Positions 43,251-52,278 of a stretch of DNA of 64,000 bases are shown here, piece after piece. How positions within the stretch are numbered: position 1 is the first letter of the stretch; every line of letters starts with the position of its first letter. Location: contig KE159638.1 of assembly GCA_000403315.2 (NCBI GenBank), forward strand, positions 248,001 through 312,000, written 5' to 3'. Position numbers and translations under genes: made by a program. Below the pieces are notes generated by a model that worked only from the letters and a program-made list of their open reading frames with translations, was not told the DNA's origin and ran no database searches. Origin of the DNA: Lachnospiraceae bacterium A2 (GTDB lineage Bacteria > Bacillota > Clostridia > Lachnospirales > Lachnospiraceae).

Positions 43251-43881
43251 TGTACGAACGCATGATATATTTAATATCAAAATAACAGCGTAAAGACGCA
43301 TATAACAGTAAATTGTAAACCATGCGTCTTTTTTTGCGCCGAAAAGGAGCATGGACGACAACATTCAGAACACTACCACAGGGCAGACCAAGAAAAAGTA
43401 ATGAAAAATGATGAATACGTCCTTGGCAAGTAGCAACAGGCAAAACCTCGAAGTCGATCTTAATTTCCTTGTGGCGATCATGTATATGTGCGCCCATAAG
43501 GCCGGGCGCTACTAAATCCGGCCGTGGCTTTTTTGAAAATTTGCTGTGAGAAAGCAGTAGGCAAAATACCATGCGGTTCGCCGCAGCCTATCATCCCCCG
43601 ACTTATCTGAAATGGGAAACCTGACAGGGAGTGTAGCATGTTTGAACATATAAAAGAAAAATTACAGATGGTTATTAATATAGATAGATAAATGACGAAA
43701 TTATACTGTTAAAATATCACATTGAAATGTTTGGCAAAAAGCTGTAGACAAAAAAGATAACGAATAGCTGTCATTCATTATTCGATGTGGTAGTAGTCAA
43801 CTGATGGTTGAATTAGAGAATCAACCAATAGTTCCTTCCAAAAAAATGCTTATAATGTATGATAAAACTAGGAGGTAAAAA
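43251..43881. other. intergenic debris with terminators
   Basis: No intact gene is seen. A good terminator (AAAGACGCAT 43292-43301 with ATGCGTCTTT 43322-43331, then T-run) and a second GC-rich hairpin (GGCCGG...CCGGCC near 43500-43525, followed by TTTTTT) are present. GGTTGA (43806-43811) and TCAACC (43821-43826) form a possible operator just before TATAAT (43851-43856), the likely -10 of the next gene. Confidence 0.55.
43292..43335 (+). terminator. rho-independent terminator
   Basis: AAAGACGCAT and ATGCGTCTTT with a 20-nt loop, followed by TTTT. Confidence 0.7.
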
Positions 43882-44355
43882 ATGAATCAAGAGAAAATTG
43901 GAAAATTTATTGCTGAATGTCGTAAAGAAAAAAATCTTACTCAGTTACAGTTGGCAGAAAAGCTTAACATTAGTAATAGGGCGGTTTCAAAATGGGAAAC
44001 AGGAAAAAGCTGTCCAGATGTATCAATAATGATGGAGCTATGTGGCATTCTTGGAATAAATGTAAACGAATTGTTAACAGGAGAAAGGATTATAATGGAA
44101 AATTATCAAAAAAAGGCAGAAGAAAATTTGGTGGAATTACAGAAACAAAAAGAGAAAGCAAACAAGATGAAAAGAAAATTAGAAATATTATGGGGGGTGA
44201 TTGCAATTATTCTATTCCCAGTTCATTTAGCTATAAATTATTTTTATCCTGAAAATCAAGGAACATATATTGGCTGGGTGATTTTGATAATAGGGGCTCT
44301 TTTGTTTGTGCCATATTTTTTGAAATATTACAAAGTAGAAATTAAATTGAAATAA
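43882..44355 (+). CDS. XRE-family regulator with membrane tail (1)
   Basis: This 157-residue protein has RBS AGGAGG. An N-terminal XRE helix-turn-helix (IGKFIAECRKEKNLTQLQLA, NISNRAVSKWETGKSCPDVS), a charged coiled linker (ENLVELQKQKEKANKMKRK) and two C-terminal helices (about 98-118 and 128-148) are seen. Membrane-tethered XRE regulators of this size are frequent in Clostridia near mobile DNA; targets are unknown. Two relatives lie at 47338 and 48431. Confidence 0.88.
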   Translation: MNQEKIGKFIAECRKEKNLTQLQLAEKLNISNRAVSKWETGKSCPDVSIMMELCGILGINVNELLTGERIIMENYQKKAEENLVELQKQKEKANKMKRKLEILWGVIAIILFPVHLAINYFYPENQGTYIGWVILIIGALLFVPYFLKYYKVEIKLK

Positions 44356-44542
44356 GTTACAAGATTGATATATTTGGACTTTTTTGTAAAGAAAAAGCCA
44401 AATTCCTATCTATCGGGCAGGTAAATATATCATCAAAGAACCCGATGCGTAGATGCAGAGCCGATAAACAGGCGGTTTTACCGATAGACGAGCGACTTCG
44501 GCAAATACCTTGAGGGAATGGCAGACGAAAAGAATCGTTATC

Positions 44543-46450
44543 TCAACCGATGATATCAACTGAAATTTCACAAGACAACAGCTTCATATTTTCCGTGGAT
44601 AAGCTATTTTCAAGTTCGGCGGCTTTATCCATAAGTATTGTTTCGATATTGCTTTGTTTAATTTCAGCTTCACTTAAGCCATTCAAGTAGTTTTGCATTT
44701 CTTCTTTAAATGTTAGCAGCATATTATCCCGCTCAGCCACCGTTATATGTTCCGGAGAACTAATGGAATAGTCAACGTATAAATTAGCAAAACAGTTAAA
44801 TTCATACCATATTTCCCCATCTTCGTCCAACCATTCGCTTGGTCTACTCTGTTTTGATATGCTCGCTAAGAATGCAACTTGTTCCCCCATATGCCCGCAA
44901 TATAATTCTTGGGACGAAAAACAGATTGTTGTATCCAAAAAATCATAATTTTCATCATCGTGGGATATGGTGCCGCTCACATCAGCCACTGCGGCAAGAA
45001 ACTCTGTCAATTCATCGGGCGTTGAAGCAAGTGTTCCATTAAAATCGGCTATGCTCTGTTGTAGATAGTTCTCAGTTTTACATGCTATCAACTTCTCATA
45101 TGAAGCAGAATGTTCTGAACTTTCCAAAACTCCTGCTGCGGTCTTTATTACCAATTCCTTTTCCTCCTGCGTAAGAGATTTCATAGGTTCGCACTGTTTT
45201 GCAACATCTTCCATAAGTGTTTCCGAATGGGCAAACGGACCGATAGAGGTATAACTGTCTTTTCGCACCAATACAAACATAATATCCCCAACAGAAACGG
45301 AAGCAAGGGGTTTGTCATTTTCTCCTGCGCCATCACAAAAGATGTAGTATATTCCATCTTCTGTTAATACATCATTCAATATCCTGCTATCTTTCCATAT
45401 CATCTCATTGCCATCATTTACGGAAGGTACGGCATATGCACCAGTTCCTAAAAAACAGACGCAAACCGCAACAGAGAAAATAGCAGTGACAGCAACAACC
45501 GTTTTAGATTTTTTCTTAAATTTCATAATAGCACCTAACCTTTCTTTTAATTGTTCTGCTCCCTCTGTCAAAGTGACGGAAGCTAAAGAACTTTTGTAGA
45601 GATTGTTTGACTTCAAAAAAGAAATCAGTGTATCTCCATACTCACGCCTTGCGTTATCGTCAAGTACAGATATAACTTTTTCATCACATGACAATTCACA
45701 AGATTTATTCACTTCCTTTTCCAGCAAATATATAAAAGGATTGAACCAATGGACGCATACAGCAATCTGTATTAGCCATTTATAAAACATATCCCTTTGT
45801 TTATAGTGAGTTAGCTCATGCACAAAGATATAAGACAACTCTTTATCTTCCAATTCGCCAATGGGCAAAATGATTCTTGGCCGAAAGAACCCAATCAGCA
45901 TAGGAGAAGCAATTAGCGGATTACAAGAAAGTTCTACCCTTGCCTTGATATTCAGTTTTTCTTCACAATCAGATAGCAGATTCAGGATTTTTATATCTGA
46001 TAGTTCTTTATTTCCCGCTTTAATGTATTGGATAAATCCTTGATAAACTGTTATCTTACGGACAAATAAAATCAGTGCCAATGCTGACCAGATAAAAAAC
46101 AGGCAGACATAGTTGTTAAATGGCTCACGCATGGCAGCAGCGTTTATTTCCCGGTTTGTCTGTATCGGCTCTGCTTTGTTGTCACCCGTACCTGCGGGAA
46201 CGGGTACATTGGGGCTTGTAGAAATTTCATTCGTTATTGCTGCTGTGCCGAATTTTTCAAACAGGCTCCCAACAATCGTAGTATCGGGAGTAAATGGAAG
46301 CAGAAACCGCAAAGCAACAACTATCCAGATATAATACTGCCAACGCTTGCTGAATTTGTTTTTATACAGCGGCTTCAATCCCAAAATGAGAAGCAGTAAC
46401 AGTGCGCCGGAAACAGACAGCGACAATAATACTTTTATAAATTCATTCAT
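44543..46450 (-). CDS. BlaR1-like M56 peptidase, membrane sensor
   Basis: This is a 635-residue protein; the start 46450 follows GGAGAAAAGAAA. Four N-terminal helices surround the zinc peptidase motif HELTHYKQRD (HExxH, about residue 195) with the downstream conserved CELSCDEKV. Another helix (about 320-345) leads to an outer C-terminal part of about 290 residues that does not show the SxxK penicillin-binding domain of true BlaR1. So the peptidase module is BlaR1/MecR1-like but the sensor differs. In this family the peptidase inactivates a BlaI-type repressor; the neighbouring blaI copy is only a fragment. Confidence 0.85.
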   Translation of the reverse strand: MNEFIKVLLSLSVSGALLLLLILGLKPLYKNKFSKRWQYYIWIVVALRFLLPFTPDTTIVGSLFEKFGTAAITNEISTSPNVPVPAGTGDNKAEPIQTNREINAAAMREPFNNYVCLFFIWSALALILFVRKITVYQGFIQYIKAGNKELSDIKILNLLSDCEEKLNIKARVELSCNPLIASPMLIGFFRPRIILPIGELEDKELSYIFVHELTHYKQRDMFYKWLIQIAVCVHWFNPFIYLLEKEVNKSCELSCDEKVISVLDDNARREYGDTLISFLKSNNLYKSSLASVTLTEGAEQLKERLGAIMKFKKKSKTVVAVTAIFSVAVCVCFLGTGAYAVPSVNDGNEMIWKDSRILNDVLTEDGIYYIFCDGAGENDKPLASVSVGDIMFVLVRKDSYTSIGPFAHSETLMEDVAKQCEPMKSLTQEEKELVIKTAAGVLESSEHSASYEKLIACKTENYLQQSIADFNGTLASTPDELTEFLAAVADVSGTISHDDENYDFLDTTICFSSQELYCGHMGEQVAFLASISKQSRPSEWLDEDGEIWYEFNCFANLYVDYSISSPEHITVAERDNMLLTFKEEMQNYLNGLSEAEIKQSNIETILMDKAAELENSLSTENMKLLSCEISVDIIG

Positions 46451-46563
46451 TTTCTTTTCTCCAAAATGTTTCAATCTCTTTCAATTCGTCTGCCGAAAGA
46501 ATATCCTGCCGCAACAAGGTTGATATCTTAACGTTTTGTGGGTATAAGAATATATTAACACCT
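46443..46563 (-). pseudogene. 3' remnant of a BlaI/MecI-type repressor
   Basis: On the minus strand the frame ending with TGA 46445-46443 encodes VKISTLLRQDILSADELKEI followed by ETFWRKENE, which resembles the dimerisation end of BlaI-family repressors. The stop overlaps the BlaR1-like start by 8 nt, the usual blaI-blaR coupling. The winged-helix part is absent. Confidence 0.65.
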
Positions 46564-46745
46564 TGTAGGTGATAATGCAATACCCTAAAGGAAATTTAAG
46601 AATTTTTAAAAAGATATGAAAAATAGGGGGACTCCATAGCCAGTTATGCACATTTCCACAATGCTTGTCTTTTGGTCTTTGGCTTCTTTGGTTCGGAATA
46701 GTGTGGTGCTGGCGGCCTATCTCTTGTTTTCGGTATCTTGCTTCT

Positions 46746-46938
46746 TTACCGTACATGAGCATTCGCGCCAGGGTTGTCATTGCCGTAACCTTCCAGCAGG
46801 TATTTGTACTGCGGGTGTCTGGTGATGTCAAATTTGTCGCTGTAAAACGGCCTTACGCCCTGCACCTGCAAGATGCACTTGCCGCAGTCCATCACCGCCA
46901 GTCCATCGGCTGACATCAGTTCTTTGCCGCAATGTCAA
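46746..46938 (-). pseudogene. C-terminal remnant of a VirD4/TraG coupling protein
   Basis: The minus-strand frame encodes ELMSADGLAVMDCGKCILQV, QGVRPFYSDKFDITRHPQYK and YLLEGYG before TAA. This matches the end of type IV coupling proteins of Clostridia conjugative elements, which feed DNA to the mating channel. Only about 60 codons remain, upstream bounded by TGA. Confidence 0.7.
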
Positions 46939-47285
46939 GTGAAGAATCCATTCTTTTTGCTTTTTCATACACGGAATCTTGTAGATATTCTATAAATATG
47001 CTAAACTGAACACAACAACAAACGGGAAGTTGTACTGGGAAAACAAAATTATTCTGGCAATAGATGATGATTGGCAAAAAATTCAATACTTAAGATGATT
47101 AGGATTCAAAAAACAGAAAATTTATTGAGGTCGTGTTTCGTTTCTTTCTAGTTTTTGCTTTGTTTAAATATAGAATGGACAGGAAGAATGAGTAACATAC
47201 GTGCTTGTGCAAGGGGGATTGTAGAAGGGGAAGTTATTTTTTGCATAAATCCAATGCAGCGTTTCACATTTCAACGGAGCGTTTC
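46939..47285. other. intergenic, no gene seen
   Basis: AT-rich sequence between conjugative remnants and the next regulator. No RBS-start-frame combination of note and no strong hairpin was found. Confidence 0.5.
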
Positions 47286-47313
47286 TTGAATATGGTGTTT
47301 CTCGTGATATTAT
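47286..47313 (+). promoter_or_regulatory. promoter of the second XRE regulator
   Basis: TTGAAT (47286-47291), 16-nt spacer, TATTAT (47308-47313), 24 nt before the TTG start. Confidence 0.5.
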
Positions 47314-47337
47314 AAAACCAGAAAGAAGGTGAAATAA

Positions 47338-47778
47338 TTGAACGCTCAAAAAACAGGCAGCCTAATTGCTGCCATCAGGAAAGAACAAAATCGCACGCAG
47401 CAGGATTTAGCGAATGAATTGGGAGTATCAGGTGCAGCTATTTCAAAATGGGAACGGGGTATCGGATTTCCAGATGTATCTCTTATGGAACCATTAGCTG
47501 CATCCCTGGGGATTACTATAGCAGAATTATTCAAGGGCGAAAGAACAGAAAACAGCGTTGATAACGAATATGAAAGTCTGTTGTCAGATGTTGTAAAAGT
47601 ATCAGCTAATGAAATAACCAAGAAGAAAAAAACAGCGAATTGGATGATTGCTATTACTGTTGCTGTTCTTTATTTGATGATTTCTATAATATCACACAAG
47701 TGGGAAATAACCTGGGTGGTCTGGATTGTATATTGTTTTTATCGGATTTTCACTGAATATATCTATAAAAAATATTAG
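47338..47778 (+). CDS. XRE-family regulator with membrane tail (2)
   Basis: This 146-residue protein starts at TTG 47338, with GAAGGTG 5-6 nt upstream. XRE domain: TGSLIAAIRKEQNRTQQDLA and GVSGAAISKWERGIGFPDVS. Two C-terminal helices (about 105-120 and 125-140) follow a basic KKKKT. It has the same layout as the gene at 43882. Targets are unknown; the following gene is a frameshifted relic. Confidence 0.87.
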   Translation: MNAQKTGSLIAAIRKEQNRTQQDLANELGVSGAAISKWERGIGFPDVSLMEPLAASLGITIAELFKGERTENSVDNEYESLLSDVVKVSANEITKKKKTANWMIAITVAVLYLMISIISHKWEITWVVWIVYCFYRIFTEYIYKKY

Positions 47779-47811
47779 CAATCTACAGAAACGTAAGAAA
47801 CGGAGGAAAAA

Positions 47812-48129
47812 ATGGCCGATTATTCACAATTTGAGGAAGGTGGGCTGCCGGAAAATTTTCTGACGAATATTTACGGGAAATGTACGAGGAGGGGCCTTTG
47901 GTTCCTGGCATGATCGTAAAAACAGAACCCCTCACCATCATGGCAATCGCAAACATGACTGCGCGGGATGGTGCGGCAACCGTAAATGGGTGCTACTGTC
48001 TGGAGGTGAAGGAGCTTGACGGGGCGCAAAAAATTCTATTTGAAAGGTTGCACGGCAGTTCCCTTCGGGAAAAAGAACTACATGGACAGCAGCTATAAAC
48101 CCCTCAACGAGGAAGCTGGCTCCAAGTAA
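47812..48129 (+). pseudogene. frameshifted gene of a conjugative-element type
   Basis: RBS GGAGG and ATG 47812 open MADYSQFEEGGLPENF, then the frame breaks near 47857 (one base apparently lost). It continues in another frame as EYLREMYEEGPLVPGMIVKT...GCYCLEVKELDGAQ and breaks again near 48055, continuing FGKKNYMDSSYKPLNEEAGS to TAA. The three pieces join smoothly, so it is a decayed gene. I do not recognise the product with certainty. Confidence 0.55.
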
Positions 48130-48131
48130 TA

Positions 48132-48180
48132 TGTTCCATTTAAGGAAACTCTGATGAAAGCGTTTCCTTAAATTGGAACA
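48132..48180 (+). terminator. long inverted repeat
   Basis: TGTTCCATTTAAGGAAAC and GTTTCCTTAAATTGGAACA form a nearly perfect stem of about 18 bp with one bulge and a 12-nt loop. It lies just after the frameshifted relic; terminator or element end. Confidence 0.6.
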
Positions 48181-48430
48181 AAAAGGTTTCCCACAAATAG
48201 TAATAGTTATAAAACAGTTGCTATATTTTATCTGCACAAAAAATGACAATTCGGTAATTATACACCCGCAGATATTCAATTTGATAACTTCAAATCCGGC
48301 GGTAAATGAAAATGCACGAATAATTAGTGGCAGACATACCTTGTCGGGTAGTAAAGTAAGGCATTTCCCGCTTTGTGTCCTGTTTTTTATCAGGCAGTTC
48401 TGATAGGATTTTTCTGAAAGGAGGAAAACA
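48181..48430. other. intergenic, no gene seen
   Basis: AT-rich stretch before the third XRE gene; no convincing frame or motif. The RBS GAAAGGAGG of the next gene ends it. Confidence 0.45.
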
Positions 48431-48940
48431 ATGAATCAAGAAAAAATCGGAAAATTCTTAAAAGGACTCCGTAAGCAAAAAGGACTTACCCAAGAACAAA
48501 TTGCGGAAAAATTTCATGTATCAAACAGAACAATATCCCGTTGGGAAAACGGCAACAATATGCCAGACTTAGATATTTTGATTGAACTATCAGATTATTA
48601 TGAAGTCGACCTGCGGGAAATCCTAAATGGAGAAAGGAAAAGTGGGAATATGGATAAAGAAATGAAAGAAACTGTATTGCAGGCAGCAGATTATACAAAT
48701 GCAGAAGCGGAGCGCTGCAATAGGCGTGTACGCATATGTAATGGAATAGCATTGCTTTTCGTATTAGCTTATATCATTTTGAAAGACACAAGCCTTTATA
48801 AGAACCCAACAGTTGTGATAGGATTGGATATTGTACAGGGATTTGCAGTCGGAATGCTTTTAGTGGGTTTGTTATATTCCAGCCGCTATGGCGCAAGGAT
48901 TAGGGCGTTCAAACATCGGCTTATGAAAAAACAAGGATAA
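48431..48940 (+). CDS. XRE-family regulator with membrane tail (3)
   Basis: This 169-residue protein has RBS GAAAGGAGG. XRE domain: IGKFLKGLRKQKGLTQEQIA and HVSNRTISRWENGNNMPDLD; linker with DKEMKETVLQAADYTNAEAE; two helices at about 103-120 and 130-150. It shares the opening MNQEKIGKF with the gene at 43882, so the two are close paralogues. No obvious regulated neighbour. Confidence 0.88.
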   Translation: MNQEKIGKFLKGLRKQKGLTQEQIAEKFHVSNRTISRWENGNNMPDLDILIELSDYYEVDLREILNGERKSGNMDKEMKETVLQAADYTNAEAERCNRRVRICNGIALLFVLAYIILKDTSLYKNPTVVIGLDIVQGFAVGMLLVGLLYSSRYGARIRAFKHRLMKKQG

Positions 48941-48946
48941 TCGTAA

Positions 48947-49117
48947 GTTGTAGAAGGTGTTGCTTATGAAAAAGCAGATATAAAAGCAGTTGCTGAAATA
49001 GAGTGGACGAATAATCATTCTAATGCTTCAAATTGCTGCTTTGAAGATATTGACCCAATGCCATATGATATATCTGAGCAAGAAATAATCTGGCAGGTGG
49101 ATAAACTGTTGCTGTAA
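48947..49117 (+). pseudogene. open fragment without start, possible toxin C-terminus
   Basis: A 56-codon frame bounded upstream by TAA encodes VVEGVAYEKADIKAVAEIEW then TNNHSNASNCCFEDIDPMPY and ends IIWQVDKLLL. It has no start codon or RBS. It lies 22 nt before an acidic immunity-like gene, so it may be the tail of a polymorphic toxin or another element gene. Identity is unknown. Confidence 0.4.
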
Positions 49118-49139
49118 ATCAGATTTTTGGGGGGCTATT

Positions 49140-49577
49140 ATGGAGGAACTATTGATTTATGCGATTTTGTTATATGAGGAATTGGTAACAGAAAATGAGT
49201 ATAACAAACGGCTTGATGAATTATTTCTCAGCACTCCCGAAAACGATGATTTATTTAATGATTTACTCTATTTAGAATGGGAAACGGACATTAAAAAAGC
49301 TATAATATATGTGAGGACACATATTGATTACAATAATCTGGACATTGATTTATTTGGTAAAGTTTTGATGAGCAAATTAAAGGAGGTCTATGAAAATCAT
49401 TTGGATATAAGAGAATTTGCAAGCCGAATGTTTCACTTGTGGGAGGGATTGCCCGGGAATCTCCAAAATATAGAACCATTTTGGAAGCTTAGTTATGCAG
49501 ATGACCCCTTATCATGGGGAGATGAAGAACAAACCAGTTATATTTATAAGCATATGTTGAGTTACTATAGAGATTAA
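49140..49577 (+). CDS. acidic hypothetical protein, immunity-like
   Basis: This 145-residue protein has no signal peptide or membrane helix and is rich in Asp/Glu/Leu (LYEELVTENEYNKRLDELFL; DLFNDLLYLEWETDIKKAII). Size, acidity and position after an orphan fragment resemble immunity proteins of contact-dependent toxins, but I do not recognise the family. RBS GGGGG is weak. Confidence 0.6.
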   Translation: MEELLIYAILLYEELVTENEYNKRLDELFLSTPENDDLFNDLLYLEWETDIKKAIIYVRTHIDYNNLDIDLFGKVLMSKLKEVYENHLDIREFASRMFHLWEGLPGNLQNIEPFWKLSYADDPLSWGDEEQTSYIYKHMLSYYRD

Positions 49578-49671
49578 ACTAATATAACAATTCGAGTTTA
49601 CTTATCTAACCCTCTGAAATCCCTGCATTTTCAAGGCATTACGCCTGTCTAATGCTCAAACCTTGTCTATC

Positions 49672-49716
49672 TGCCCTTGTTTTTGCCCTTACGGGCCGAA
49701 ACAAGGGCAAATTTTT
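49672..49716. terminator. hairpin next to the integrase remnant
   Basis: TGCCCTTGTTT (49672-49682) pairs with AAACAAGGGCA (49699-49709), followed by AATTTTTA. It ends the plus-strand unit or marks the 3' side of the integrase relic. Confidence 0.6.
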
Positions 49717-49828
49717 ATTCCCCGCCGACTACCTTATCCAGCAGCCTTGCGGAAGTACGCTTCGCCTCCCTTGTAGCGTGAGCGTTTATGTTCATCGTGG
49801 TACTTACATCGGCGTGTCCGAGAAGCCT
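49715..49828 (-). pseudogene. C-terminal remnant of a tyrosine integrase
   Basis: The minus-strand frame encodes LLGHADVSTTMNINAHATRE followed by AKRTSARLLDKVVGGE and TAA. LGHADVSTTMN-Y(N) is the box II region of phage/Tn916-type integrases; the nucleophilic Tyr position appears as Asn (MNINAH), so it would be inactive even if complete. Confidence 0.75.
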
Positions 49829-49874
49829 TTTTCGCCGCGGTACATACAGATTTTTTCTAATGTCGCTTTTTCTT

Positions 49875-51056
49875 TTATTTGAGAAACAAATGGATGGACA
49901 ATTCCTGTCCCTGTAACGATGCACCGACCTCGCCCCCGTGGAGTTCCACGATGCGTTTTACAATGGCAAGCCCCAGCCCGGAGCTTTGGGGAGTGCTTCT
50001 GGCCCGGTCTCCGCAGTAGAAGCGCTCAAAGATTCGGTCAGGCTCAATGCCGTGAGCATCCGTCAACCGATTCGTGATACAGATATGGAGCCGATCCGTG
50101 TCCTGTGCTGTCACGGTTACCGGAGCGGAACGATTGGCATATCTGCGGGCATTGTCCAGCAGATTCTGAAACACCCGTACCATCTGCTGCGTATTGATAT
50201 AGGTGGCATAGCTTTTCGCCCCCATCTGCCATGAAAGCGTCAGGCCCTCTGCCTCCATAAGAATTTTATATTCATAAAGGATATGCCGCAGCAGTTCCAG
50301 CACATCCATCTTCTCCATGTCAGAAAACCGGTCGGCGGAGTTCAGCTTTGTATATTCAAACAGTTCGTTGATCAGCCCATTAAGCCCCGTCAATCGCCGC
50401 TCTACCACTTCAATGTATTCATCAAATCGCTGCCGGTCTTCAGGCCCCGTCTCCTTCAGCAGCTCCACATAGCCGATGATTGAGGTAAGAGGGCTGCGCA
50501 GATCATGGGAGACATTGGTAATCAGCTCATTCTTACTCTGTTGCTGCCTTTTTTCCCTTTCCTCCTTTTCCCTGAGCTGGACGGACATCTCGTTGATGAC
50601 GGCGCACAGCAGGGTGATTTCATCGTCACCCTGCAGTTCCATGCTCCTTCCAAAGCCCTCCTCCCGAATCTTCTGAATTTCCTGGGACAGATACTCCACA
50701 TACCTGACCCTGCGGTTGACCCTGACGGAAAAGGAGACAACAAAGCATATCACAGGAAACGCCACTGCCAGCACAGACTGGAGATATTCGGCGACAATAA
50801 GGTATCCATAGCCCAGCTCATGAAAAAAATCCCACATCCCGGAATGGAGCAGAAGCTGCAGCAAAGTCAGCACTGCCGCAAGCACCGCTAAGCTGATAAC
50901 AAGGGAGACGCAGGCCGCTTTCAGGAAATATGCCGTAAGGCGCTTTCGAAATGAAGAGGACAGTTTTCTGTAAACCAGAAAAATCACGAAAACCGTTCCT
51001 CCGATAGCAATGCCGTTGATTAAAATATAGTTAGGAATTATCTGAAACAGCGTCAT
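49875..51056 (-). CDS. sensor histidine kinase (VanS-like layout)
   Basis: This 393-residue protein starts at 51056 in an ATGA overlap with the regulator stop. Helices at about 8-28 and 42-66 and a third at about 80-100 precede HAMP-like and HisKA parts (phospho-His in NVSHDLRSPLTSIIGYVELL) and HATPase_c (VFQNLLDNARRY, SSGLGLAIVKRIVELHGGEV). The order regulator-kinase and the short extracellular loops resemble envelope-stress sensors such as VanS or BceS relatives. It is part of a four-gene minus-strand operon. Confidence 0.93.
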   Translation of the reverse strand: MTLFQIIPNYILINGIAIGGTVFVIFLVYRKLSSSFRKRLTAYFLKAACVSLVISLAVLAAVLTLLQLLLHSGMWDFFHELGYGYLIVAEYLQSVLAVAFPVICFVVSFSVRVNRRVRYVEYLSQEIQKIREEGFGRSMELQGDDEITLLCAVINEMSVQLREKEEREKRQQQSKNELITNVSHDLRSPLTSIIGYVELLKETGPEDRQRFDEYIEVVERRLTGLNGLINELFEYTKLNSADRFSDMEKMDVLELLRHILYEYKILMEAEGLTLSWQMGAKSYATYINTQQMVRVFQNLLDNARRYANRSAPVTVTAQDTDRLHICITNRLTDAHGIEPDRIFERFYCGDRARSTPQSSGLGLAIVKRIVELHGGEVGASLQGQELSIHLFLK

Positions 51057-51736
51057 ATCTGATACCCTCTTCCCCAACAGGTTTTGATAAAATCCGAATG
51101 TACATTGTCCCAGTTCAGTTTATTGCGTAGATTGGCAATATGCATCATCACAGCATTTTCCGAACAGAAAAATTCTTCATGCCATACCGCTTCATAAATC
51201 TGCGCCATGGTCAACACCTGCCCTTTGTTTCGCAGCATATATTCCAGAATGTCATACTCTTTGCGCGTCAGCCTCACTTCCCGTCCGCTTACCCATACCT
51301 GACGGCTTTCCATGTCCATCGTAAGATCCTCTGTCCGGAGCGTGTGCACCGGCTTTTCCGTCTCATTGTACTGTTTATAGCGGCGAAGCTGGGCTTTGAT
51401 ACGCGCGAGAAGCTCAATGGGCTTAAAAGGCTTCGTCACATAATCGTCTCCTCCCACCGCGAGACCCTGTATTATGTCTATATCTTCCACTTTTGCCGAC
51501 ATAAATATAATCGGCATTTTGCTTTTTTCCCTTATTCGCAGGCAGGCGCTGATACCGTCAATTTCCGGCATCATTACATCCATCAGGATCAGATCCACCT
51601 GATAGCGCTCCAGGATATCCAGCGCCTGCGCTGCATTTTCACAGGCGAGGTAACGGTAGCCCTCATTTCCCAGATAGATGCCCACAAGCCTGCAGATGTC
51701 TTTATCATCGTCAACAATCAATATGAATTCTTGCAT
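51053..51736 (-). CDS. OmpR-family response regulator (VanR-like)
   Basis: This is a 227-residue protein; the start 51736 (MQEFILIVDDDKDICRLVG) is preceded by GGGAGAAG. The longer upstream frame lacks receiver character. Phospho-acceptor Asp in LILMDVMMPEIDG, Lys in DYVTKPFKP, and a winged-helix DNA-binding end (NAVMMHIANLRNKLNWDNVH, TCWGRGYQI). It probably activates the operon it sits in; repeated CTTTATA motifs before the first gene are candidate sites. Confidence 0.93.
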   Translation of the reverse strand: MQEFILIVDDDKDICRLVGIYLGNEGYRYLACENAAQALDILERYQVDLILMDVMMPEIDGISACLRIREKSKMPIIFMSAKVEDIDIIQGLAVGGDDYVTKPFKPIELLARIKAQLRRYKQYNETEKPVHTLRTEDLTMDMESRQVWVSGREVRLTRKEYDILEYMLRNKGQVLTMAQIYEAVWHEEFFCSENAVMMHIANLRNKLNWDNVHSDFIKTCWGRGYQI

Positions 51737-52257
51737 GATAGCTTCGCTTCTCCCTTTTTGCAAAAATGCTGCAGAACCGCCGAGGCAAGGAACATGAACA
51801 AAAGCTCCACAGCGATCATCTGCCATCGCCTCAGACCGCACAAGTTTCCAAGAAAACCCGAAAAGGCAATCATACCGATGGATATGACTTTAGCAATTAT
51901 ACCAATTTTCAAAAACTGAGGCAATGGTATTTTCAAAAAAGCAGAGCCTGCACAAAGCACTTCATCGGACACAAGCGGAACAATCAGCAGTACGCCAAGA
52001 ATCCAAACGCGATACCGCCCTGTCAGCTGCATGAACCACGCAAGCTGCCTGCTCTCTTTTCTCCCCTTTAAAATATGATGTGCAATCAGTGAAGATAAGG
52101 AATACATAAACATCAATCCCAGCACAGAGCCTGTGACCCCAAAGAAAAAAGCCCCCAGGCTGCCGATCTGTCTGGTTCCCCACAGTACCACTGCCGTTTC
52201 CGGTACCGGAACACATATAGGAAGCAGCACACAAGCAAGAAAATAGACGCACCACAT
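51718..52257 (-). CDS. VTT/DedA-type membrane protein
   Basis: This 179-residue protein has an RBS AGGAGGTG and overlaps the regulator start by 19 nt. About four to five helices with CVPVPETAVVLWGTRQIGSL, GVLLIVPLVSDEVLCAGSAF and a basic end. VTT/DedA proteins aid lipid translocation and resistance to cationic peptides. The operon context with a membrane-type methyltransferase and an envelope two-component system supports a lipid-related role; this remains inference. Confidence 0.8.
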   Translation of the reverse strand: MWCVYFLACVLLPICVPVPETAVVLWGTRQIGSLGAFFFGVTGSVLGLMFMYSLSSLIAHHILKGRKESRQLAWFMQLTGRYRVWILGVLLIVPLVSDEVLCAGSAFLKIPLPQFLKIGIIAKVISIGMIAFSGFLGNLCGLRRWQMIAVELLFMFLASAVLQHFCKKGEAKLSCKNSY

Positions 52258-52278
52258 AACGACACCTCCTGATATTGG

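Noticed and set aside
44400-44540. Possible relaxase or element-gene fragment on the plus strand (RRATSANTLREWQTKR...)
   Set aside because: Too short, interrupted by stops in all frames, and no family could be named with confidence.
51140-51919. 259-codon plus-strand frame opposite the response regulator
   Set aside because: His/Arg/Phe-rich shadow without RBS; the regulator on the other strand is clear.
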